Below, piece by piece: positions 51,885 through 60,790 of a stretch of DNA of 64,000 nucleotides. The DNA is from Trichoplax adhaerens. Its lineage: Eukaryota > Placozoa > Uniplacotomia > Trichoplacea > Trichoplacidae. The stretch covers positions 66,857-130,856 of the forward strand of contig NW_002060972.1 of assembly GCF_000150275.1 (NCBI RefSeq), written 5' to 3'. The notes below the pieces were generated by a model, which searched no databases, was not told the DNA's origin, and was given only the letters and a program-made list of their open reading frames with translations. Numbering within the stretch: the first letter of the stretch is position 1; each line of letters opens with the position of its first letter. A program made the translations under genes and the position numbers.

Positions 51885-52115
51885 TTTCTATAGTACTGTA
51901 CTGCAGTGTTTACATATTTTTTCATTGTACTGTACAGTGTGTACCGTACTGTATCAAGGAATACTGTACTAGAAACGAAGCAGTATGGAAATCTACAGTA
52001 TATACGCAAAAGTGGGTGATTTTGATGTTCAAGTACTGTAGAAAACAGACGGATAGACATTTTTGGACACCTTCAAGCTGAATACTGTACGTTTCCTTTC
52101 AATCATGATTTCCCA
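51885..52115. repeat. TACTGTA palindrome cluster 5' of the first GNAT copy
   Basis: Repeated TACTGTACT, TGTACTGTACAGTG and ACCGTACTGTA motifs lie in the 5' flank of the frameshifted GNAT gene. They belong to the same motif family as the cluster at 8895-9560. The 66-codon frame at 52182 has no recognised domain. Confidence 0.6.
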
Positions 52116-52469
52116 AATGAATGAAGTAAATAATTTTGAATCAACATTATAATTGCATCGTACTGTATAAGTTATAGTTGCATGGGGGTAATGCTAATGA
52201 TGGGAGACATGATAGATATATTCAGCGATATGATGTTTCGTAATCATTTCACTACGTTTTATCTTCAAGCTAACAAATGGAAACCAGAACTCAACAACCA
52301 TGCTAAATGGATGATAGCACGAAAACTTCATTTTCACAACGATAAATGCTGGATAGAAGTCAATGATATCATGATAGACTAGTGAATAGAAAGTAATTAA
52401 CTCTAAACTTACTATTTCTGCTTGCCACTTTATCAAGAAATATTCGTAAGTTAGTCATCTTGTCATCAG

Positions 52470-53560
52470 TCTCCAAAGTTAATCGAAGATCGATAATATA
52501 GAAAATTGGTTTAGAGATCATCGCAAATGCTGCTATGTCCTATTTAGAGATTACAATTCTTTATTACTTCTTTCTATTTACATACTGTTGGATAAGTACT
52601 GTAAGAAAACTATGGACTAACAAAAACTAGTACAATAAAGAATGGATAATTAAGCTGAAGAAATAGCCATCGATATTAAACTGATTGGAAACTAATGACT
52701 AAAAACCACTTTTTAGTTAGTTAGTTAGTCAACTAGTTCCCGTCAATTGCTATTGAATTGTCAAGGCTATAATCTTGATTGTCAAGATTTCTTCAGTAAT
52801 AAATAGTAGCAATTCTCTGACTACCTCGTCCATACTGTACTATCAGTGACGCTATAACTATAACTATAGTGTAGTATTCGTTTGTTGGAACTGATCTATT
52901 TGGTGATATAGCTAATCTCGTCACTTCAAGTCAGTAAAAGGCGTTTTTCATTAGCGTTGGCGTGTGTAGACTTACTTTGTCACTAGTGGTGCGTGACATA
53001 TCTATAGTAGAATTTCAATCTCCTTGTATTTCATATTAAGTTGTAGACAATATTTAATGTAACGTTTAATGCAAATTCATTTCACCTCTCAAATATCACT
53101 AAAGAAGCGTTCACCAATTCTGTAGCATATCTTTGCATTACTAGGTAAACCTCTCATTTGAAGATCAGCAATAGTAACACATTGGCAATTGGTCTACCCC
53201 AGATGTTACAGCAACGTTTGCCAATTCAGCTGCATATCTTTAGCAGAAATAATAGCATAATGACAATTGGTCTAATGGAAGTTACAACAGCGTTCGCCAA
53301 TTCTAGTAAATATTCTTGTATTACTAGGTAAATCTACTATTTGAAGACCAGGAATAGTAGCATATCGGCAATTGGCTTACCTTGGAATTTAAAGCAGCGT
53401 TTGCCAATTCTGTTACATACCCTTGTATCTCTAGGTAAATTTACTATTTGAGCCAGCAACAGTAGCATATCGGCAATTGGTCTACCGTAAGAGATATAGC
53501 CGGCGGTTTTCGATAGGCAATTGTCATAGAATTCATGACGAATTAGAAAGGCGTTAACAC
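52470..53560. repeat. Second copy of the dispersed repeat at 35440, interrupted by an LTR-like element and internally expanded
   Basis: The left part (52470-52700) matches 35440-35700 and the right part (53005-53560) matches 35740-35975. Between them sits the LTR-like element at 52706-52998. In the right part, a unit containing GCCAATTCTG, TTACTAGGTAAA, CTATTTGAAGA and CATATCGGCAATTGG is present about four to five times (53105-53500), whereas the other copy has it once. Confidence 0.65.
52706..52998 (+). mobile_element. LTR-like element, 5'-truncated copy inserted in a repeat
   Basis: Begins at CCACTTTTTAGTTAGTTAG and ends GTCACTAGTGGTGCGTGACA, matching the 3' four-fifths of the copy at 49781-50136. 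It lacks the TATA-containing start. It interrupts sequence that is continuous in the relative at 35440-35975. Confidence 0.6.
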
Positions 53561-53824
53561 ATGCGCTATAATGATGAGATTTCGGTAACGAATCAGCTCT
53601 TTCTAACTCTGCAATAATTCTAATCGCAGATAATTCGGTTTAAAACATTTTATTACGGAATTCTCGTTACAACAGTCTTCAACTGCAGGCTATAATCTCA
53701 AGTACGAAAGACAATCTCTATAACATTACCTTAACTACTTACTAGACTCAGTAGAAGAACGAAATTCTACTATTACTGTGGCTCCCTACGAAACTTAACC
53801 AGGAACATCCTTTGTTCTACCAAC

Positions 53825-53897
53825 ATGACCATATTTGTACATGTTCTTATTAGCTCGTTAAATGACCATATTTGTACATGTTATTATTAGCTCGATA
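53825..53897. repeat. Two tandem copies of a 36-37-bp unit
   Basis: ATGACCATATTTGTACATGT followed by TATTAGCTCG occurs at 53825 and again at 53862. No function is apparent. Confidence 0.85.
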
Positions 53898-53973
53898 ATA
53901 TGGACAACAGTATTACAACCTACACAATAACACAACATCATTACAATTCTAGTATCTGATTGGCTGGATTGAA

Positions 53974-54453
53974 TCATTGCGTTAAGTCCAGTTCTAAGTC
54001 AACGAATTCAATAACAGGATCGTGCTGGTAAATATAGCGGCGGGTTTGCTTAAAACCTAGCGATTTGTAAAGGGATATGGCTGCTTTCAACATTTCTCGA
54101 GTACTCAGTCTCATCTGTGTGTAACCAATACTTCGTGCTTCCTGAATAGCTGTTTCAACTAATTTTCTTCCTAGTTTTTTCCCTTGAAATTTCGATCGTA
54201 CATATAGATGCTTCAATTCACAAATACCAGGTTCCAATTCTGCCAGTCCAACACATCCCGCAGCGTTCCCATCATCGGAAACCAAGAACAGTCTTCCTTT
54301 AGGAGGTGCATATATCCCTGGTAGAGATTCAACTTTAATTTCCTCTGCCATTTCCAAGCGGCATCCATCAATATTGGCGAAATCCCTGAATTCTTGGAAT
54401 AAACAGACGATCTCACTGAAGTCATTGAGTGTTGTAGCGTGAATAATATTCAT
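53974..54453 (-). CDS. GNAT-family N-acetyltransferase, intact intronless copy
   Basis: A single open frame of 159 residues starting MNIIHATTLNDFSEIVCLFQ. It fills a complete minimal GNAT fold: N-terminal helices, strands around GRLFLV and NAAGCVGLAEL, the core CELKHLYVRSKFQGKKLGRK that should hold the acetyl-CoA pyrophosphate, then AISLYKSLGF and a C-terminal LELDL strand. Size and wording (GCVGL, MKHLYVRP, ALYKSLGF) are those of small bacterial GNATs. The loop usually written R/Q-x-x-G-x-G reads QGKKLG, with Lys at the usual Gly. The substrate is unknown. It is intronless in a region where other genes have an intron every 60-440 bases. The frameshifted copy at 51328 is its closest relative, including the 3' flank. 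Confidence 0.88.
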   Translation of the reverse strand: MNIIHATTLNDFSEIVCLFQEFRDFANIDGCRLEMAEEIKVESLPGIYAPPKGRLFLVSDDGNAAGCVGLAELEPGICELKHLYVRSKFQGKKLGRKLVETAIQEARSIGYTQMRLSTREMLKAAISLYKSLGFKQTRRYIYQHDPVIEFVDLELDLTQ

Positions 54454-54989
54454 CCTAATCCAAATTTAATAGAGGAGCTATATCGCACAGTTGCCACTAT
54501 CTCAGTGTTTTCTTCTACTGATTCACAGAGTATTTGATTGTATAGTATTGAACGAAAGAGTTCACTCATCTATCTGAAATATTCAATACTAACAATGCCT
54601 TAAGTCAGAGACATGCAACAGAATAGTTCTTCTCTCTTTCTTTTCAGAGTCTTTACTATATCAAGCAATACTAGAAAGTAAGCACTAAGTACCATACTAA
54701 GCTTACTTGACCTCTAAGCATACACCTTTACTGAGCAGTGTACACAGACTATACTGTACAAAACTATTGTATAGCATTTTATAGTACAATACATTGTAAA
54801 CATGGCTATTATTTTTTCTTCATACATGCGTTATAATGATGAAATTCCTGCAATTTATAACCTCAATGTTGTAGCTAGAGCATGAAGTAAACAAATATTA
54901 ACTCAACATGTGGTTCCTAACCATAGGCTATTCGGTATGTAAGCTCTCTGATAGGTAGAGACAGTCTAGACAATAACACAGAGACAAAA

Positions 54990-55225
54990 CACGATCAACA
55001 TGTTGCCGTAGTAATGCCTTCAAGCAACGCCTCGTTGAGGACTTAGCTAGGAGTTTTTGATAAAAGTAAGAGAGAAGCACTTTTCTGTTACATGCAACTG
55101 ACTTGAGGCGTTGTTAGCATGGAATACGTCAGATAGATGAGTCAGCTGGTGCTATTTTGTTCAAGGACAGTCGGTCAGAGTATGAGTGTTAGCCATATAC
55201 CCATTTGAGCAAGTCAATATGGCCA
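54990..55225. repeat. Block upstream of GNAT copy 2 that recurs upstream of GNAT copy 3
   Basis: Words in the same order occur here and at 60590-60790: TTTTTGATAAAAGTAAGAGA / TTTTGATACTTTAATAAAAG, TACATGC..CTGACTTGAGG / TACATGCCC..GACTTGAAG, GCTATTTTGTTCAAGG / GCGATTTTGTTGAAG, and CAGTCGGTCAGAG / CAGTCAGTGCTC. It shows that the duplicated unit is larger than the GNAT gene. No gene is seen in it. Confidence 0.5.
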
Positions 55226-56364
55226 TTAGAACTAATTCCTGTGCTGTATAAAGGACATAGCATTAAATAGAAAAGAGTGAGCTAATAGGCGATTGTATTA
55301 GGGCGAAAAGAAATGGCAATTCTGTACTTATCTTTGAACCTGAATTTAAAAATTTACTCGCAAGTCAATAATCGAGCCTTGATAAGGTCTAGAACAAGGG
55401 GAGATAGTAGCTAGGGTATACAGTAGGATGAAATTATCTTGGTATTTTCTGCTAATATTGGTATACATCAGTCTGAACGTACATACGAAGCAGAAACAAA
55501 AGTGATCTAGAATTCTTATCCAATACAGGATGCTTTTTGAGGTCTTATTATAATAGTGATTTCTCAGAGATGAATCTCCTATGCTATTCTAAAATTAATA
55601 TTAAAGCAAGTAGCTGCTACTGAATAAAAACCGGTAATTTCGTACGCCTATAATACAAACAATAAGTGAAGGCCTATTTGTTTAACATCGCAAACGGCGT
55701 TTGGCTTCTTTAGATTAAATAGGAACTCCATAAAGCGTAGAATTCCAAGTTTCTTAATATACAAATAGATAGGTAATTACGTATAAGCTATAGTTAGTTA
55801 ATGTCACTCCTAATTTGTTAAGAAATGAAGTAATGTACGTTATTTGCTACGAAATATTACTACTGACCAACAAAATTCGAGGTGAAGTCCATAATTTCGA
55901 TAGGATTGGTCTTCATTAATAAGTTGATCTGTGTATCTCATTTATATCACATAATTATACTACTAAGGTTTCTCGGTATTGACTAATTCAACTAGTAGCT
56001 TAAATAGCTGTATTCAGTAGAGTTCACTCTATAAAGTTGTTCAATAGATTATGGCACAGTGTGACTAAAGCAATTGTTAGCCGTTTAATTGGTGGAAACC
56101 AATGAAAGTATTGCGCTTTACATTTGCATAGTAAACTCGAGAGAAATAATCCAAGGCTGAGCTGTAAGAAAAAATTGAATAATCCAAGCATATTCCTATC
56201 AATGCTCTCGTATCATTAAAACACAGGATGCAGGAAATGATTTATTCTATTTTTTTTTGTAGCATAGTATAAACAGCGTATGAAACCAATTACTCAAAAT
56301 TCGAGTACTAAATTCCATGGCTCAGTATTAAGGTAATTTAAATTTATTCAGTTTGATATTCAGC
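55226..56364. other. No gene recognised
   Basis: AT-rich DNA without supported exons or repeats. Confidence 0.4.
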
Positions 56365-56370
56365 TCCTGC

Positions 56371-56475
56371 TTTCTACATGACGCGATGATCGACTATCGT
56401 CAACAATCAATTTACTCGCACTCATCGAATCATGATCATCTTAAAGTGCTAAATTACCGTTTGACTTTATACTTC
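56371..56475 (+). pseudogene. Fragment of APAF1-like post-NB-ARC (winged helix to helical) exon
   Basis: From 56377 the frame reads HDAMIDYRQQSIYSHSSN and continues DHLKVLNYRL. This aligns with the exon at 29619 in gene A (IHDLMVDYLQQKIYSQSSN..LKILNEKL) and with the one at 41304 in gene B. Similarity stops after about 33 codons and no splice partner is present, so it is an exon relic. Confidence 0.75.
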
Positions 56476-56964
56476 CATGCTGGCTCTAGTGGCCTAACTG
56501 GTCTAGCAGAACCAATTCTGCACTAATATAGTTGCCATAACACCGGCATGAATTAATTCTGATTGCAGTGAAGTAATTGTCTTTCATTTTTATCCCATCG
56601 CGACGCGATAGCAATATGCCATAAGTCGACATTTAGTACCATAGCGGATTAAGGATGACCACAAGTTATGAAAACAAGACATTTTTTTGAGTTAATGTTT
56701 TAGGTCGTCGAAGCATGTTCTCAACAGATATGAATTCAGTTTAGTCTGAATCGAGAACCTCTTTTGATTCTCAACATTTAAAGGAAATTTTATCACTATT
56801 ACATCATAATAAAGTTTCCAATCAAGCTCTTTTACCTTACATTTAAACCTTTGTCGTTAATAGTTGGATACTACTAGATAGAAGCGGAAAACTTCATTAT
56901 AGTATTATGTGCTGGAACAAAGCCTTTGCGACAATCCAAATTTATTTCAAAAATTATTTTATTT

Positions 56965-57165
56965 CAAATTGACTTCAAAATCTTTTACTAAGTCTAAGTA
57001 GTCATTATATTGTAAGAAAGAAAAAATGATGCCAAACTACTAGTAATCTATTATAGACCATCAACGGATCATACAGTGCACTCGTATATATTAGCAGTAA
57101 ACATGCGATAAAGCAGTTAGGGTTTGCAGATCTGTAATGTAGACTGCAAAGCGAGCCTGTATAAT
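56965..57165 (+). pseudogene. Fragment of APAF1-like P-loop (NB-ARC) exon
   Basis: At nucleotide level, CTTCAAAATCTTTTAC..AGTAGTCATTATATTGTAAG (56973-57017) matches the start of the NB-ARC exon in the intact genes (CTTCGAAATCTTCC..AGTCACTATGTTGTCAG). A weaker match to the Walker A and following stretch ends with GTAGACTGCAAAGCG near 57160. The Walker A codons are destroyed and stops are frequent. It lies downstream of the relic of a later exon, so the two fragments are not collinear remains of one gene. Confidence 0.55.
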
Positions 57166-58475
57166 ATTTCATGACTGTTTCTAATTAATTGAAGGCTGAT
57201 ACCGTATATTTCACGAATTATGTTGAATTACGTAATGTTCCAGATCAATGACTTTAGCAATTAAAAATTATACAGTATGCACCTTAATAATTGTCGGATA
57301 TTTTATGAAATACCGACTTTGAGTATAATTAAAATATGTAAAGAATAAAATAGTCTGCAAGAATATGCAATACTTTCAACAAAGACCAGCGAGCAACCTC
57401 CATTCAAATAGTTGTGTTTATATGGAAACTTTACACATTTACAAATTTTAAATAATTAATTTGGAGACATATTCCATTTATATCAGTAGTACCTTACTTT
57501 CGTCTAGTTGGCCAATTTCCTGCTGTAGTACAATAAAAATGTAACTTGGCTTGATAGCTATACAAAAATGCCAGTTTTACTAATAGATATTGGGAATAAA
57601 TATAGAATACGAGTATTCGTAGAGACCGACTAAGCATTTTAAAGTAGTGTATTGCCTGAAGTATGCCTTGCAAAATAACTTTTTTGCCTCAACATTTTCC
57701 TTTCCTGGCTAACATGCGATTATAGAACACAAGTCCGTTGTCAATCTAAGCCTGTAATAAAGAATAGCTCTACAGTCGTTATTTTGACAGGAGGTCGAAA
57801 TAGTTTTATTTTCGATCAATCTCTCTCTCCTAGCCATTAACTTTAGAATGATGGAACTGCATTTTTATACTTAACAAGGATATATGGGAAATAGAATAGG
57901 CTATGACACGGAGCCCGATCATAAACACGACAAATAATATCCTATACTGTACAATAACGCGAACAAAGTTATTCAAATACTGAGTCTACCGTATAGTAGT
58001 AATGAACTAAACATGTATCCAAAATGTTCAGCGACAAAGATTACCTTAAAAAGACGATTGGACATACAGTCCATAGGTTGCATTTTAAAGGCTGTTGTAT
58101 GCTTCTAAAGCAATCTTATTTGAACATGTTGTAGTCTGTTCATCGCAGTATTTTTAGCTATGTAATATTGCTAATAAAAAGTGACCTTGTAATCAGTTTA
58201 GGTGTTCCACTTTTCAAAAGAATTTGTTTATGCTATCTCCATTTAGCCAAGTTCAATTCGAAATATACAGTACAATAAGCGACTAGATAGCAATAAAACT
58301 GTATATCACACCATATGTTAAGCGATGATAACAATCAACGTTATTAATGTACTTGATCGTGGTTTACAACGTGCAGAATTTAAAATCCACAGCCTTCTGG
58401 ACTATAGCTGTAGTTGCAAATTCACTCAATTGGCAGTGATAAGGTTCCAGTCTCTTATTCGTTTGAGATATGTTA
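57166..58475. other. No gene recognised
   Basis: AT-rich DNA, open frames short and without recognisable products. The 58325-58531 frame overlaps the 3' end of GNAT copy 3 on the opposite strand and is not supported. Confidence 0.4.
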
Positions 58476-58946
58476 TTATGCTAAGTCAAGCTCTAAGCAA
58501 ACCGCTTTGGAAAGCGAGTTGTCCTCGTTGATGTCAGGGTGGACTTGCTTAAAATCTAATGATTTATAAAGAGATAGGGCTGCTTTCAACTCTTTCAGAG
58601 TGTCTAATCTCATCCGTGTGTAACCAATATTCCGAGCTTCTTGAATAACTGTTTCAGCTAAAGCTCTACCAAATTTTTTCCCCTGAAATTTTGGTCTGAC
58701 ATAGAGATGTTTCATTTCACAAATGCCAGGTTCCACTTCTCTGAGTCCCACACATCCAGCAACGTTTCCTTGGTCCAATGCCAGCAGAAGCCTTCCTTGA
58801 GGAGGTGCGTATTTCCCTGGTAGATTTCTAAGTACCTGTTGAAATCCCTTGCAGCATGTATCAACATCAACAAACTTTCGATATTCTCGGAATAAACAAC
58901 GAATTTCATCTAAATCATCAGGTATAGTGGCATTGACAATTTCCAT
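58476..58946 (-). CDS. GNAT-family N-acetyltransferase, intact intronless copy 3
   Basis: One open frame of 156 residues beginning MEIVNATIPDDLDEIRCLFR. It has the same domain order as the copy at 53974: PPQGRLLLALDQGN, VAGCVGLREV, the core CEMKHLYVRPKFQGKKFGRA, then TRMRLDTLKELKAALSLYKS and a closing LELDLA. The acetyl-CoA loop again carries Lys at the usual Gly position (QGKKFG). It is the most diverged of the three copies, yet its wording (LPGKYAPPQGRLLLA, MRLDTL) is the closest to the small bacterial GNAT type as I know it, which suggests the other two derive from a similar ancestor. Substrate unknown. Single exon, minus strand, same orientation as the other copies. Confidence 0.88.
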   Translation of the reverse strand: MEIVNATIPDDLDEIRCLFREYRKFVDVDTCCKGFQQVLRNLPGKYAPPQGRLLLALDQGNVAGCVGLREVEPGICEMKHLYVRPKFQGKKFGRALAETVIQEARNIGYTRMRLDTLKELKAALSLYKSLDFKQVHPDINEDNSLSKAVCLELDLA

Positions 58947-59124
58947 CCTTATCCAATTTCATATAGGCAATCAACATAAGAAAGCTTTCGTACTCGCAGT
59001 TGCCAACGATTTGATAAGTGTGATAGTCTGGACTACAGTGGCGGCAAATTAGCCTTTACACTACTAAATTCAGTATAGTACTATACTCTGTGTAGAGTAC
59101 TTTTGGGGTCCCAGATACCGCTCT

Positions 59125-59345
59125 ATATGCAGACAGACAGACGCCCTAGTGTGCTTTCTGCAGTGGGCAACTACCAGGGAGGTAAGGACTAACTTCTGTT
59201 TTCATAGTTTTCACGCTAAATTGAATTTTAAGTTTATGGTACTATATATTTCTGCCTAAAACAGACAGATGCCCTACTGTACACTAACTACCAGGGAGGT
59301 AAGGACTAACTTCTTTTTTCATAGTTTTCACGCTAAATCATTGAA
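59125..59345. repeat. Two tandem ~120-bp units with an inverted relative at 59735-59830
   Basis: CAACTACCAGGGAGGTAAGGACTAACTTC-type sequence (starting about 59166 and 59284), each followed by CATAGTTTTCACGCTAAAT, occurs twice. A reverse-complement match (AGTGTGAAAACTAGGAAAAAG and GGGCAGAAATATACTATG) lies at about 59735-59825, so the segment between could fold back. This may be a degraded miniature element. Confidence 0.65.
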
Positions 59346-59399
59346 TTGTAATTTATAGTCACCTCCTCTGATTTCTTTCTTAAAATTTATTTTTACTTA

Positions 59400-59650
59400 T
59401 GGTATACATACTGTACAGTATAACACATATAGTATATTACAGCTTATTATAATTATATAAGAATATAGTGTGCTTTCAAACAGCCAACCAATTAGATGCG
59501 AGAGATAGCCGATACACAAGTACACAAACAAATAACGGACATAATAATTTTCATATATAGTACTGTATATAGATATAGATATACAGTTGATATATATAAT
59601 ATATATGTAATCTCTCTCTCTATATAAATAGATAGATAATTAAAAAACGA
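59400..59650. repeat. AT/TC microsatellites and TACTGTA motifs
   Basis: Runs of TATATA, GATATAGATATA, CTCTCTCTC and GATAGATAGATA occupy 59400-59640, with ACTGTACAGTATA and TACTGTATATAG interspersed. No gene. Confidence 0.8.
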
Positions 59651-60041
59651 ATTTTGATGAAAAATCAGAAGAGACGGAAGGAAAGACAGGATTGCTAATT
59701 ATAAAGCGTAACTAATGTTTCTATAGAGTAAGGGACTAGTTTTGGGCAGAAATATACTATGAAATTTATAGTATAGTATGAATTACAATTAAAGTATTTA
59801 GTGTGAAAACTAGGAAAAAGAAGTAAAGTAGTCTCTGTAATATTATTGCTCACTTATCTACTAATCAGTATAGCGGTACGTATATCTCTCTCTCTAGTAC
59901 CTGACGGACTTAGACTAATAAAATTCTCTTCTCTGAAGCAGCTCTCTCGTCTCAGTCTATAAGTAGAAAGACATATTGCAGTCTCTGTGACTACACTGTA
60001 CCCTGAGAGTATATAACAAAATATATATACTTAAGTCTTGC

Positions 60042-60390
60042 TGTCACACACCACTAGTGACAAAGTAGTCTACACACACCAATGATTATGAAGAGCGCCT
60101 TTTTAAGATTTAAAGAGACAAGATTAGCTATATCACCATATAACTCAATTCCAACGACTGAATACTATAGTATGATGTAGACGAGATAGTCAGAGATTTA
60201 CTACTATTTATTACTGAAGAAATCTTAATAAACAAGATTATAGTCTTGGCAATTTAATAGCAATTGACAAACTAGTTGACTAACTAACCGACTAATTAAC
60301 TAAAAGGTGGTCTTCAGGTACCAGTCTTTTTATAGTCTCGTCAGGATTCCTGGTGCACATAAAATAAAATTATCCTTCTGAAGTTATAAA
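60042..60390 (-). mobile_element. LTR-like element, inverted copy
   Basis: The reverse complement of 49781-50136. In plus orientation it begins TGTCACACACCACTAGTGACA and ends near AAAATTATCCTTCTGAAG. The TATA-type box and AATAAA (as TTTATT) are conserved in position. It lies between GNAT copy 3 and the duplicated upstream block at 60590, so it inserted after or during that duplication. Confidence 0.65.
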
Positions 60391-60589
60391 CAGTCATTTT
60401 GGACCACCGTGCACTGAAGAGGGAGACGTTTCAGTATACAGCACATTACTGCATATTAGAAGTAAATGTACACTCACTATACTGTACAGTATATGTAGAT
60501 AGAACGTACACTAGATATACTGCACTATACAGTATTGCATGTAATGATGAGACTCGGCTTCTTGTTGCTGTTGGAACTCTATCGCATCA

Positions 60590-60790
60590 CACGCCAAGTT
60601 GACAACTTGGCCAGAGACTTTTGATACTTTAATAAAAGAGAAAAGGACTTTCTTTCTTACATGCCCTAGACTTGAAGTGGTGGTAATAATCAGCATTTCA
60701 GAAAGATCAGTAAACTGATGCGATTTTGTTGAAGTGCTGCCAGTCAGTGCTCTTTAGTATGCATAGACAGCCTCATATCCATTTTTTTTA
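60590..60790. repeat. Relative of the block at 54990-55225
   Basis: Shares ordered words with the upstream flank of GNAT copy 2, at moderate divergence. It extends the unit duplicated with the GNAT genes to at least 1 kb, discounting the inserted LTR-like element. Short frames crossing it are not supported. Confidence 0.45.

Noticed and set aside
52194-52436. Short frames on both strands between the GNAT copies
   Set aside because: No domain, no paralogue and no splice partners; they overlap each other.
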